DNA of 52,683 bases from Thermomucor indicae-seudaticae (GCA_000787465.1 JSYX01000164.1:1-52683); one strand, 5' to 3'. Shown: positions 14,040 through 26,775, counted from the first letter of the stretch. Notes: a model not told the origin generated them from the letters alone. Numbers and translations are program-made.

Positions 14040-16532
14040 ATGTTGACACAAAAATCGCAATCGCCTTTGGAAAAACATCTGCTGCATCGGATGTTTGATC
14101 AGGGAGCTTTTTCTGACCTGGCGGTGGTGTTCGTGCATCCAGTGTTTCCGTTTAACATGCGCTTCGACCTACACAAAGCCATCGTATGCCAATCGCCATT
14201 TTTTAACAAGATCTTGCATAACGTCCACTACGTGCAAGGACACAGCAGCGACGACGACGGTGATGATGAAGAAGACGCTGTGGACGAAAAGGACAGCGAC
14301 ATGGAAGACGCCGAGCATGACGAGGACCTGGAAGTCGTTTCCAAGGTGGAAATCAACCTCTTGGATGCACTTAATGACCGTGGCTTCGTCTTGGCTCCCT
14401 TCCAAGACATTATCAGGGGCACGTGGCAGAAACCGGAGCCTTCCGCGCAGCCACTATTCTGCCACATACTTTCGAAGCACATCCGCTTTGCTCTGCATTG
14501 GATGTATGCCACGAAGAGGATCGAGCTCTTCGAGACGGTCGAAGACGAAGACACATTGCGGATTCTGGCGATCGCGGTTCTTTTCGAACTAGATGATTTA
14601 GCAGAGGCGTGTGTGGACAAATACACCAGATCGCAGCTATCCACAGACCCAATCATGCGCGATCTTGAACATATTTGCAAACTGCCGCGTGACCACCACA
14701 GCTACCTCCGCTTAAAGGACGCGGCGATTCCACTATTGCTACGAGTCGGCCCGGAGAATCCGAAATGCCTGGCGCATTTACCGATCGCCTTTATGACAGA
14801 CGTTCTGAGTGCCGACGCACTTTTCGTTGGCTGTGAATATGAGAGGTACTGTCTGTTGCGCCGGGTACTCGTGGAATACATGCAGTCGCTGGGCAAGACA
14901 TCCTGGTCTCCCAAAGACCAGTTGATCAAGAACAGAAAGGCCTCTCCGGATTTGTGCGTCCTTACTGCGCCAAAGAAAAGAATAGCGATTTGCCCACTTT
15001 CCCACCAAACGCAACAATAACCATAAATGCTGATATTGTGCAATCGCGCAAGCGTAAATGTATCCATTATGAGGAACTGGTGGACGAATCACTTTTGTTA
15101 TCTCAAGAACGCGGCAAAGCACGCCGGCGACTTGCTCGACTTGGCTTTTACACGACGGCGCCTTTACAGACGGTTATGGAGGATGCTTCATCAAGGGGAA
15201 TGATCAATAAAGCGACGGCTCTTTCCAATTTGTTTCGCACCGCTGTCAGTTACAGCAACATGACTTCAGAACAGCTATCGACGGTCCGCCAGGACGGTAT
15301 TGTTGATGAAAGCATCGTTTTCAGTGCGCTTTGGCAGAGAGAGGCGTTGGAGCGGCTGTTATATTCAAGCATTATTTGCCGAAGTCTCAGCCCCATCGAA
15401 AGCGGAGGTCCATCATCATCATCGACATATGACGAACCCTTCGCTGCGCTCGATGAGTATTTTGACGTAAACCATTCTAAGGAACTGGAAAAGCGACGGA
15501 GGAAATTGCTTGGGATTCCAAAATTTCGGCTTCGTTTTTCAGTTCAGATCACGTCGCCGCATGAGGACAAAAGTTGGATTATGGATCATGACGACGTGAA
15601 GGATAACAGCAATATTATTCAACATGTCTCATAGAAGGAATCGACATCTAAAGCTGTCCCAGAGTCGGCTTTTGGGGATGATGATCTATTCGACGACGAC
15701 GATTTTGATTATAGTTTACTGGAGGAAGAAATAAGTGCTTTGGAAAATAAGTATTCCCAAGGCAAAAAGGGCGACGTGCCAGGAAGTGCTCTGGGCAATT
15801 TAGACAACAATTCAGTAGTGATAGCCGACAGTGAGAGTGATGAGGACAATTTTCAGCGCTCGGTCGTCGCCACAACGCACTATCTGGAGGAAGTCCTTTT
15901 ACTCACGGGCTGAAACGGTCATGGGCACGACTTACCGCATGAAAGTGGACGCCCAGGTAGTACCCAAGAATCTAGTCCTGCGGCCAGGTGCAGAAGATGG
16001 TTACGGTTCAGATCATCGCGAGATTCCAGAAGAAGAAGGAGGAAATGTCCTACTTTGTTGCTTTGAACTTCAGCGCGTTATACCAAAGTCTGAAGGTACC
16101 ATTTCTTCCGAAGACGATGCAGCAGTCACTGCGCCAACGAATGTACGAATCAAGGACGTTGCACCAGATGCCGATAATGAAGCGACCAATCGCTCTCGGC
16201 CAGTAGCAGCATCGGTAGATAAACGACAGGCTGTAGCGCACCCCAGCTTTTCTATTGCACCTGTCAGAACGTTCAATACGAAGCTACAACAGGATACCAA
16301 GATACGCTACGCCATCTACTGTTTGAACCGACATGAAGGACTGTGGAAAACAGATAAAGCTGACCCTGAAGACCGCGTGCTGGTGCCAGTCACAGAACAG
16401 ACGGAATTAAACCAAGCTGGTGCACCACCTTCTGGTTATGTGGGTCAAGCATTAATTCAGGGAAATATCAAGGATAGTTTGACGCTTGACACGATCGTGA
16501 ACCTAGAACTGTTCAATATTGAGAATCTATGA
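14040..16532 (+). CDS. BTB/POZ domain protein, reading frame apparently damaged
   Basis: Probable adaptor protein: BTB domains dimerise and often link substrates to Cullin-3 ligases; the role here is unknown. Residues about 10-70 read as a BTB core (FSDLAVVFVHP, LHKAIVCQSPFFNKIL), interrupted by an acidic insert (about 14242-14330), and helices continue to YMQSLGKTSWSPKDQ. Beyond about 14918 protein-like sequence continues in another frame (GLSGFVRPYC, then RKRKCIHYEELVDES), which looks like a single-base loss near 14914-14921 rather than an intron. At 15632 a TAG interrupts the frame; removing 15596-15634 as a 39-nt GT-AG intron would bypass it. A further intron at about 15889-15955 joins to VVPKNLVLRPGAEDG, and the frame ends at 16532. 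The C-terminal half is Asp/Glu-rich with no known domain. It may be a pseudogene, a sequencing error or an unusual splice pattern. Confidence 0.7.
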
Positions 16533-18420
16533 GCTCATTTATTGTGAAGAGAAAGCATAGTAAATTTGTATATATAGATGTCAGTTTCATGTAGTTAATC
16601 CAGTTTTCAGTTTTCAAAAAAGAAAAAGGTCATAAAACAGGTAGATAATAAAGCTTTTTTGCTTTCAACGTTTCTTTCGTAAAGAGGCGGTTTATCGTGA
16701 CAGAATGCAACAGAGATCGGTATGTGTTTGAAATGCCCCGGAGGGAAAAGATTGGTCACAACTCCTTCATGGCCAATAAGAAATTATTGACAGCTATAAT
16801 CGGATGAAAAACGCACGGAGTGCATTTCTTTCGACGTGCATTAAAGTAATCAACAATGCACGGGACCGATAACTCTACAAAAGAGATGCATCGTTCATGA
16901 GCGGGATAATCCGACGGGTAACTATGTCGATCAACAAGGTAAGGCTCACTCTTCTTTCTTTTTCAAATATCGTATGTTGTCTCCTGTCTGAATGCCACAC
17001 ATAATCAAGCTTACCTCGTCTCGTAAGTATATATTTGGACCGTAACGCTGTTGCGACTCGATTTGACACTCATGGACTCGTTTTGCCTTTGATGGCTGCA
17101 CAGCCAGACTTTCAGAAGATCAGTTTGAAGGGAGCATGTGTTTTCGGTCACTACGTAGTGCATCTTTGCTATAATTTTTAACGCTTTTCCCGTTGTGTTA
17201 AATATCATCAATTGTCAGTCGTGGGTTTCAGAGCACAAATATGCCTTTTGCTCTTTCAATATTACCTAGAGTACGGTCCAACGACTGCTTGATCAAGCCA
17301 AGCGAGTAGCAGTACAAGGAAAAGGAGACTTTCTCTGGCTTAGGAAAAGAGTCTTACACTTTTTTGTCCCAGAAAAAACGCTTCTGTTTCAATGGAAGTA
17401 TTTTTGTACCAAAGTAAAAGTTGTTGCGGCACACTGTCTGTTTTCTTCTTAGACATTTAAGTTGCGACCATCTCTGCACTGCTTTGATTGTTTTGGTTCC
17501 TATAAGTAATGCACTTTTGCAATAAACCCGTTAAGCGATTTGCATATCTTTGACAACACGTGGTCAGCCAAGGATTCCTATAGCACGAGCATGTACCATG
17601 CTTTGAGTGTTGTTTGGATCATAGAAGTCCATTGATAGAAACCAGATCTGGGTCTCCAGGGTTTTACAGCCCAGGGCATCTTTTGTAACAGATTTGAGGG
17701 AATCAACCGCTTGCATGATTTATAATTTTGGCTTTCTTGCTGAATCTGAATAGCTGAAATGTGTACAATACAAGCGCGATATATCGACGGGGTTAGTGAC
17801 GAAAAAATGCAATCATTATATCAAGAATATCGTTATATCAGGTGGGCATACGCCTGGAAAAAGGATATCCGTGATTGCAGAGGCCGATCGGTATATCGAG
17901 AATATCGACTTATCATATATCAATATATCGCACGAGTACTGTACGCGCTGCTATCTACGGACATACAATGGCGTAGATCGCTACTATGCAGACATTGTGT
18001 CCCACCTTCCTGTGAGCAAGAACAAGACAAAGTACCCCTCTCGATAGTTAGCTATTTAATATCCTCTTATTTTATTCAGTCAAAGGGAGATCAATTATTC
18101 ACAATGTATGCCATTATCGAGTCTCTGATATCATTCTAGACGTCGTTTAGGAATCCTGTTGAGAATAGCAAGTAAGATGCAAACTGTACAAAGTAAGACC
18201 GTGAGAGAGGACCCTGTGTGTACGATACTGGCATCTTCTGTGCTTCCAACTGGCATAGCAACCTCCAGAGACTCATTCTTCCTTATTAACTTTGGTCATC
18301 ACAACAATCTGCAGTTGCCGGCTCTTGATGTCAACAAGACGACATTTAGGAATCACTGGGCGATTCAAGGCGGGAGGCCGAGTGACGTCCAGACGACTTG
18401 TTGGGTTTCTTGATTTCCAT
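16533..18420. other. Gene-poor spacer
   Basis: No supported gene. Between 17760 and 17950 the sequence is enriched in ATATCG and AATATCG words (for example at 17780, 17826 and 17895-17928), giving short quasi-palindromes. A frame at 17796-18047 is open but unrecognised. The 3' ends of the BTB gene lie in the first 150 bp. Confidence 0.4.
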
Positions 18421-18775
18421 CTTGACTATGTTCATTGTATTCGTCAGACTCGTCAGCTCTCTGCATAGTTCGTATGATAGGTTATCCAAATAATGTTCTT
18501 GATTGCCATGCTCGAGCGTCCCTTGGACTTTTGCATTATTCTTCTTGTTGATTTTGTTTCGATTTGATCGATTTATACCTTGATTATGTTCATTCTATTC
18601 GTCCAATTTTTGAGACCTTATTCATATGCTTGGTATGATATAATCCGCGCTAATGATGTTCTTAATAATTCTGCTTGATTATCAACTTAACAGCTTGCAT
18701 TATTCTTGTTGTTCTTTTTTCGATTCAATTGGTCTTACTGTGTTCCTTGATTTCCGTCTTGATTATTTTCATTGC
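18421..18775. repeat. Diverged tandem repeat, about 160-180 bp unit
   Basis: The word CTTGAxTATGTTCATT recurs at 18421 and 18579, and as CTTGATTATTTTCATT at 18758. A second landmark, TGCATTATTCTT, recurs at 18532 and 18696. The copies are strongly diverged, with indels, so the unit length drifts between 158 and 179 bp. On the minus strand the copies encode Asn/Lys/Glu-rich peptide, so the repeat may be the repetitive part of a decayed gene. Confidence 0.45.
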
Positions 18776-18980
18776 CAACTTTCTGAGTTTTACTTCAAAT
18801 GGTTCATACCATAGTTTCTATACGAACAAGGTTCTTCTCAACAGTCAACTGGACTGTTTTCATCCTTCTTTTTTGTTTATCTTGCTTCGGTTTGTTGTCG
18901 GATTCGAATTGTTGTATTTCTTGATGACGCTGGCTCGACTAGTCGTATCCACTGAACTTGTCCCTTCTTTTCCGTCGTTG

Positions 18981-19376
18981 CTACAGGTCCCTGATTCTTC
19001 CATATGTTCTGCGTATTGTTCTTGTTCTTCGTCGGATTGTCTTGTGTTCTATCTTTTGGTCTTCGGATTGATCGTCTGATTCTTGATCGCTATCGGTAGC
19101 CTCTTGTATATTTTCGGTTTTTTCAGTGGCATCTTCCTGTCCTTCGTTTGACTATTGGTGTTCGGATTCTTGATCGGTATGAGGGTCTTCGGATATTTCC
19201 AGTTCCTTTGTTTGATTCTTCATATTCTCCGTCAATTTCAGTATCTTGCACATTTTAGGTTTGTTGGACGGCATCGTTTTGCTTTTCGTGTTCTCAATGT
19301 TTATTCCTTGGCTCTTCATGATAGACGTGCTCAGATCGCTTGGATAAAGCATCTTATTGTCGTTTCCTGAGGGCAA
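18981..19376 (-). pseudogene. Decayed acidic, repetitive reading frame
   Basis: On the minus strand a frame runs from an ATG at 19376 to a TAG at 19152, then continues open in the same frame to 18981. Both parts have the same strongly acidic, Gln/Glu/Asp-rich composition, and a motif of the form TDQESEHQ recurs after the stop as SDQESDDQSEDQK. This continuity suggests a gene for a disordered acidic protein broken by a stop. No family is recognised. It could instead be a low-complexity stretch open by chance; the repeated motif on both sides of the stop argues against that. Confidence 0.4.
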
Positions 19377-20593
19377 AATCGATTGCGATCAATCGTAGAT
19401 TATATTCGAAAGTATTCAGTTTTTTCAATAACCTAAGAAACGGTCACATTAGAATAAACTAAAGTATATTTGTTGCAAGGTATATAACAGCTTACATCTC
19501 CGGAGTTAGTTATCTGCACAAAATGCGAAGCCCAGCATAGGGCCTCCCTCGTATACTTTCGATGTTTCTAACTTTGTGCAACGGGTCAGCCGTTTCTTCG
19601 GAAAAAGATAATAGAATATTGCAAACGATAAGTCGCGCATTCTTGTCAATTGTGAATTGTTCTTTCGGTATCTGCTTATCATTAAAGAAGAAGAAGAGGG
19701 GAATTAGCTAGAGAGACTGCCTGGTCATTCGATTAGTGGTACCTTTTGTCGAATTCTTTTTGTTGTTCGGTGAGTTATCAGTGGCAAAGATGACAGAGTT
19801 AGCAGCAAAGTTTGCAAGTAAAGATAGACAGATAGCATAAATAGCAGAGAAATAAGATACTATAATACAAATGGTACCCGGGTAAAAGAATATAGTACAA
19901 TAAATCACAATAAATGAAAAAGGGCCCTGGAAAAAAATCCGACCCTGGCCATCGAATATCGAGCTTTTATAGAGCTTCAGTCGCACTTAAACTGTTTTTG
20001 CAAGGAATGTAATCCTATAGCACGTACGCACATATCTCAGGTTCGACAACGAATTTGCAGTTACATATCAAGATCGGAAATTTGTGTTGCAATCACAAAA
20101 GTCTGGTACCTTGCTAGAAAAGAAACGACAAGGATCGACTTATATTGTATCCTTAGATGATTGTATTTGTTATAAGTAGTTAATACGTTATTCTCGCAGA
20201 AAGCTGCAGCAGCAGCGTTGATTTATCTTCTGAGTGTGGGAGATTAATCCAACGGTCCACTGATTATGCATAACTTGACAAAATAGCGCTCTTACTCGTG
20301 GATCAATATCATCTTGAGATATACCATGTTATAGTGCATTATGGGACTAATTAACTCTATGCACTATGCTTTAGTGGCTCACTTTCCGTTGGTTTGACAT
20401 ATTTCTTTTGTGTAGACAGTACATTTCGGTTTCGCATTTTATTTAAAAGAGAATATGTATGGGCTACGTATCTTTCGTCCGCATTGTACTTGAAGCAGTT
20501 GCATTGGGTTAGTCCACAGCTTATTGTGGAGCATTATTATCAAAGTGGCGAAAGTTGAAAGCATCCTTTTTGCATGATTTTTCCCTGACTCAC
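19377..20593. other. AT-rich spacer
   Basis: No recognisable gene or RNA. AT-rich sequence with short homopurine runs (for example AAGAAGAAGAAGAGGGG near 19685). It carries the promoter of the TMEM230-like gene at its right end. Confidence 0.5.
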
Positions 20594-21140
20594 ATGAGAA
20601 TGCGAAATCCATTGAAACCAAAAGGAAAGCGCCGGCAATTCGTTCAATTGCAAAATGACCCTGGCTTCACTCCTGAGCAATTTGTTATGCCAAAGCCTGA
20701 AAGTAAACTATCGTCGTCCCACAACCCGACTTGCAGCACACCCGGATACTGAAGGGGGCCCGTTTCTAGTCCTGTGGAAGGCTATAGGATACCAGCTCTT
20801 GTTTCTCATGGGCTCCGTCCTCATTGAAGTTAGTATGCTCATTAAGCTAGGAAAAATTACGTCCGAGGTAAGACAGAGAGACAGACAGACAGGCTGACTG
20901 ACTGCCTGAGAGAGGCGAAAGGCGCTGATATGTCTATGTAGATTTGGCTTGATCAAGTTATCCCATTTCTGGTGCTCGGCTTTATCATGTTTATCCCGGG
21001 CAAGTACATGTTCTTCTTCCATTCAATAAGAAAATCTGACAAGTATATACGTGACAGGCGCCTATCACCTTTACATTGCTTATTATGCTTACTACAAGTA
21101 CCCAGGATATGACTTTTCAATGATACCAGATTGGGACTAA
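20594..21140 (+). CDS. TMEM230/TMEM134-family membrane protein
   Basis: Small two-pass membrane protein; animal TMEM230 acts in vesicle trafficking. Exons are 20594-20702, 20755-20867, 20942-20999 and 21058-21140, giving 120 aa, the same length as the animal protein. The N-terminus is basic (NPLKPKGKRRQF), then DPGFTPEQF leads to a first membrane helix (IGYQLLFLMGSVLIEVSML) and a second (VIPFLVLGFIMFIPG). The C-terminus keeps the family signature: GAYHLYIAYYAYYKYPGY followed by IPDWD at the stop. The third intron (21000-21057) starts with GCAAGT, not GT, and only that donor joins PG to AYHLYIAYY in frame. The first intron is short (52 nt). The ATG at 20594 was chosen because it is the first in the conserved frame. 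Confidence 0.88.
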
Positions 21141-23272
21141 AATGATAATTCGTTTACTGTGTGTTGTCGCAACTGAAATGAGTTTTTTCCATAAGATGTA
21201 GAAGGGCCCCGCAGAAGCCGTAGATGAAACCAAATAGAAGAAAATGCAAAAAGCGGAACAGGAACATGATGGATAAAAGATGCAAGCATGTAAAAAGAGG
21301 CATAAAGAAGTAGCCAGTGACTAATGATATTCCAGGGTATAAATGCGATATTACTGCAGCTTGGTACGGTCTCTTTTTGCGGAAATTAGAAGATGTCAAT
21401 GCATAAAAAGAAGAAAAGTTTCATAAAAGGATATCAAGTGCGTGCATGCAGGCATCAAAGCAATTGATGAAGTATACACAGGATAAGGAGAATGGTGAAT
21501 GGAAAAAGTGATCACTAAATCGAGCGATCGCTACATAACTGTCACTGGAGAGCGGCGGTACTTTATTTACGTCCTTGTCAATAACGCTGAGCCATACTTC
21601 AATCATACGATTGCATCTATGCAGCTAAACATCGGTCGAACGGGGTCAGAAGAGAGAACGAAGACAGCGATAGATCGTTCCAGAGGATACACTGGGTATC
21701 GTCATAGATGACAAGATAGCAGAAACAAAAGAAGACTAAACTGTCAGCTCTTTCATTCGACAAGGCACCAAGTATACAATACGTGTTGAAAATGATATTA
21801 TGACCTTGGTGCGGTTTGCCACGCCTTCTGTGGCGCCAAGCCGCATACAATAAGATCTATTCTCTGCCTCATGCCAGATCTGCACTTAGAAGCTTATAAG
21901 AGTTAAGTGCAGAGGAAAGTACCTATTACACCATCAGGCTTCGATGAATCCATCGGAACCATCGCAAATTATACCAAGATGACGTCATGTCTTTTAACAC
22001 TGCCAGGTTTCTCCTTCCTCAATGCACATATCGGTTGGAGCATGCCACACCAAAGGATAAGTCAAAGGTTGCGATATAGGCACAAGTCTGATTTCGCAGC
22101 AGATATCGATTTAAGACATGAGAGCATTTCAAACCAGTAATAATGTCCTGGACATGGAAATGGTGCATACCCAAATACTAAAATGCAAACATTGTACATA
22201 GATTAAACACGGAAACAGTTTCTTCTGATACAGGACGAGCACGCGTCATCATATGTGATTTCTCAAACCACCATCACATACTTCTTGACGTTGCCAAGGA
22301 GACCCTATCTTTCAAGATTTTCAAACTTTTGGACAAATCAGAGAATGCCGTGACTTGTAACTAAAAGGTGTAAAAAGGTGCGTTTTCCTTCTTTTTTGTT
22401 CCTCGTTCTATTCGGTTTTCTAAACACTTCTCCAAAGATTCTCAATATTTCGATTATTGATGAGTCTGAGCGGGAGTGTCTCCACGACAAGAGAGGCACA
22501 ACAGGATCTTCGGGCCTCTGAAGTCTGTGCGAGGGGGTACGGTGTCGGGGGCGGAAACGTGAGCCCGTGGCAGGGGGGATGGTGTGTGGGCATCACCTTC
22601 GTAAGTCCAGCCGAACCGTTTATGACTTGCCATGCTTCTAGGCTTTGTTGTCTTGTTAGTGGAAGATCCAATAACCAAGATCAAAAGGAAATGATAAAAC
22701 CATTGAAACCACATTGAAAGCGGGCTTTACTAAGTAGTACGTGCTATTACATGTCCGACGATCATCGGATTTTGCAGGGCTGATCAAACTGTTTTGCAGT
22801 AACATGTTTGCAATGTCCTTGTCCTGACCACTAGCGCGATATCATGATCTTTAAACGTCGAAATAAAAAAAAGATACACTATCCAAACCACGTTGATACT
22901 AAGTTTATATATTGCATGTGCAATCGTCATACACAAAGATCGTCGGATTCAGAGGTCTCATCGTGCGGTTTTGCAATAACATGTCCGCGATGGATTTGCT
23001 GTCATCACAAAGATAATACAGTACTAGCCTGAGCCAGTTCTTGAATATGATGCGTCGAGGGAGATAATCCAAAATCTCTACATTTTTGACTGAGGCCATG
23101 AGTAACCTAAAGTAGGTGGCTGCCCAAAACCATCATATGCAGGATAGAAAAACCACTCGCTTCTGCGTGTTGAAACAAATGCAACGATTTTTTGAAATCA
23201 ATGCAGTTAACATTTTAAGATATTTGCCATCATCTAACTCGACCACAAATACAAAGCACATAATTCACGTGC
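21141..23272. other. Gene-poor spacer downstream of the TMEM230-like and RPN1 genes
   Basis: No supported gene. A frame on the minus strand at 21154-21399 is hydrophobic but overlaps the 3' flank and has no conserved features. A GC-richer patch at 22480-22620 is open on both strands without domain signatures. A diverged duplicated segment is listed separately. Confidence 0.45.
22762..22993. repeat. Diverged direct duplication, about 55 bp
   Basis: Two segments share the order CGATCATCGGATT ... GTTTTGCAGTAACATGT (22762-22806) and AGATCGTCGGATT ... GGTTTTGCAATAACATGT (22937-22984), about 175 bp apart. Similarity is partial. The pair may mark ends of a small decayed element or a local duplication. 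Confidence 0.3.
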
Positions 23273-26200
23273 TTATTCTTCCATCATCGCGGGATTTTTT
23301 CGCAGCAATACAATGCCCTCTAGTACAGGCGCCAAGGAAATGTCTACAGACATCAACAAGTTAAAGGAGGTACTAACTTATATGTAAAGCAGAAAACCTA
23401 CATTCGTCAGTCGCCAGTTCAGCACGCTCCGAGTGTGCAAGCAATACTGGTGTCGAGTGAGTCTGGAAACCTGTGATAGTCTTTGGCCGACCAGCTTGTC
23501 CAACAACATCAACAGCCTACCAGAAAGTTAGCCTTCTGTGCCCTTTTTTGCAAACATTGCTAAAGAAGCAGACACACCTGTCCAACCCGGACGGTTACTG
23601 GTAAACTATTAAGGTCTTCATCAAATGTTATCAAGAATCTCGGATACATTGCAGTAACAAGAGAGTAGAGCAGATAATGGTATCTGCCGAAAATAACTAA
23701 GCAATACCGTCAGTACTTGTATAGATGATAGACGAGTTTTGTAAATCACTACTTACATGACTTATAATCTGTCATGGCAATTATGCTGCACATTAAGCCT
23801 GCAACAGCAACAGGCGACATAATCTGCCGGTCGGTGTGGAATGGATTTATGGCCATGGTACCTTTAGCCATGTGTAGAAGACCTTGTGCAATGCGAACCA
23901 TGAACAAACTTGATGCATCTTTGTGGTAGAAACTAGCAAGTTGTCGTAACATTTGAGCCAGGCGTGCGTTGTTTGTTCCAGCTCCAACCAGCCCCATGGC
24001 AAAAATAGCGCTGATAGCAACTTCGTTGTCGTTATCGTGCGAATATTTACTGAGCGTATCCAGCACATTGACTAGAGGGTTTGAGGCGCAAAGCAGTCCT
24101 AATGCTAAAGGAACAGCTTTTCGGATAATAGGTTCGCCGTAATGCATCTATTATTCATGGTCAAGTCAGAATCAAATAAATATGGCTGAACTCTATTTGC
24201 TCCCTTACCAAATGATTGAATGTGCGCAAAGACATCTCCGAGCCGATGTCTTCGCCCATGGCAATAAGTGCAATGCCTATGGTAGCAAATGCCTGATGCA
24301 GGTCGTCTTCTTTTTCTTTATCGAGATGGTCGTTGCAGATATGGAGCATTTTTTGGACTTTTAAAACATTGCCTGTAGCTGCGTACGACAAAACTTCAAC
24401 CAAAACCTCAGCCTGTTTGCCAAGAGGGTGCTCGATTGCTTTCAGAGTTTCGATCGTAGCTTCAGATGCATCCTGACGGCCTATAAACAGTGGATTAGCG
24501 AGGCCCAATCGGTTGTCTGTTGCAAAGACTCACCCAGATATAGTAGACCCAGGCCAAGGACCATAAATCTGGCCCAGGTATCCTTCAGATATGCATCCTC
24601 GCGTTCCATCATAGTTTGCAAAATAGTACTTGTAATGTCTCCGTCACAAGTGCCGACAAAGACCATACCGAGCGCCAAGGCCGCAACGCAAGAGAGTTCC
24701 ATTGACAGCGAAGTGTCACTCACGATTGGTAAAAGAAGCTCGGATATCTCCTCGCGCGCTGTACCAGCGTAAGCCAAGCCAAGACTATATAAAGAATAAG
24801 ATGTTTGCACTGGGTTTTCCTTCAGATAACATACCCAAAGATTGCGGTTTGCTTGATCGTCACGCTGCCAGATTCAATTGGCTCAGTTAAAAGAGCAAGA
24901 GCAGGATCCGATTCTTCGCGGACGCCCGAATTCAAGATACCGATTGCCAAAAGTGCACCCGCCTAATTATTGACATTTAGCAATAAGTTGGCATAAGATG
25001 TTGGTATATCTTACCTTGATATTGTCATCCGTTGCATACATGAATTTGTCGATCAATGATAAACCAACTTCAATGTTCCAAAGCAGAATAAGGCCAATGG
25101 AAGCCGTAGCACTGATCATACCTAACATCGAAGTTCAGCATCGATACCAAAGTTTGTTAACCTAGAGACACACACCGTGATCCTTCGTCTTGTAAACAAA
25201 AGTATTTGAAATGTTTTCCCCTATAAGGAGTAGTTTGTCTTTACAGAAGCCAGCATTGACAAACGCATTTACGATGCTTGCAGATAAGTTGTTGCGTGCA
25301 GAGTCGACATTGGCACCAAAAGTCATCCCTTTGCATATCGTCTGATTAGATGGACGTCCTTTGGAACGTTAATTACACTTACGATGATTCTCCAGATGAC
25401 TCTTGTAGATATCCTCCGGAGTTTTGGGTTCAAGCACATCAAGTTCACGAGCCAGTGAGATGAAATACTGCGACAGGTGAGTGTTATTGATGCAGTCGTT
25501 TACTTCTGGATCGTCGCACTCGATGTAAATTTGTTGCCTAGCCAACTGGAAGGCCATTTGCTTCTTTGTCAATCTATATTATGCGCCTTATCAGCCTTTA
25601 CCCAAATGCGTCGCAAACGCCACTAGAACTTACGTGTCGGGAGCCGATTCAAAATCTTCCTTGATCAGGTCAAGATCTCGCATACGAATCGCCAAATTAA
25701 GCGCTTGACCAAATTTCTGTTGTTGTCGATAGATAATTCGCGCTGTTTTCATGAATCGAACGTCGTCTGGCGGCACAAGAAGGTTAACGCACCTACGAAG
25801 TGACAGTAATCCGTCGTGAGTATAATAGCTATATTGTTTCGGCGTGAAAACATACCCGAGCATATACAAGCAAACGCGCTCGTACGTGTTTTTGTCGACA
25901 AATTGTGGAAGTTCTTCAATTGCTTCGAGTTCAAGCAGTAAGTCAACAGCATCTGCTTCTGCATTATGTTGAAGGAAAAATGGTACAATTTCCAGTGCCA
26001 ACTTGAGTAAATCGTCCGTGGGTTCCTCAACTTCTGCTCGATTTTCGTATTCCTGCATAATTTCGGCTGACAAGTGACGAACATATTCATGCCCCCAAGA
26101 TCCAATAGGCTCTTCAGTTGATCCAATGAACCTGTATTTCAGACTTTCACGTTTCCCTTCTTCCCCGTACGTCATTGACAAAACTGACAATATGTCAGCA

Positions 26201-26775
26201 AAGAGTTTCTGCATGAAGCGAATCAGCAAAAGTGCAGACACGTCAGACAATTCCACGCTACCTTGTCAGGAGATTCGGGCCATGATTCATGTAGCTGTTT
26301 TAGTAACGAATAATGTGGGCCCAGAAACTTTAGTGGTTTCGGGACGGCTGTCATGGAACTAGTGGATGTACGGATAAGGGTACGCAATTGCTCCAGAGCC
26401 GGTCGGTGCAGTTGACGATCATCCTCCTACGTACGTTAACCACATATTAGGCTGCATGTTATGCACAACTCCAGTCGTAATATCCTCATTTCCGGTACCT
26501 GTAACCTCTCGACAAGCATATCGAGTTCATTCTTAAGTTGTTGATCCTCTTCAGACTATGATTACGAATTAAGGTTGTATAAGCGACTGTGTCTCATATG
26601 TGCATAATCATAATGCCGTCAATAGTTGAGACGGTTGCTTTACCAATTCCTCTTCCTGCGCTTTCTTGTCGTTCTTGTCCTTCACTTTCTTGTTGACGGC
26701 TTTTTCGTTTTGCGGCTTCCCATTACGTGTCTCCGCGTCATTACTACTGACATTCTTTTTCTGCTCGTTCACCAT
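23273..26775 (-). CDS. RPN1: 26S proteasome regulatory subunit RPN1 (PSMD2)
   Basis: Largest scaffold of the proteasome base; docks ubiquitin receptors and shuttle factors and contacts the ATPase ring. Fifteen exons: 26644-26775, 26499-26555, 26262-26426, 25856-26208, 25634-25792, 25383-25573, 25176-25328, 25015-25121, 24835-24962, 24534-24784, 24209-24480, 23757-24147, 23578-23696, 23402-23516, 23273-23343; 887 aa, normal for the family. The N-terminus has a Lys/Glu-rich stretch ([10 protein letters not shown]), then a helical domain ([22 protein letters not shown]). The proteasome/cyclosome repeats follow ([30 protein letters not shown]), and the C-terminus is conserved ([16 protein letters not shown], then [12 protein letters not shown]). 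The terminal 71-nt exon is easy to miss: reading on past 23402 without the last intron would give a premature stop. It diverges from ATG12 across 188 bp. Confidence 0.97.
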
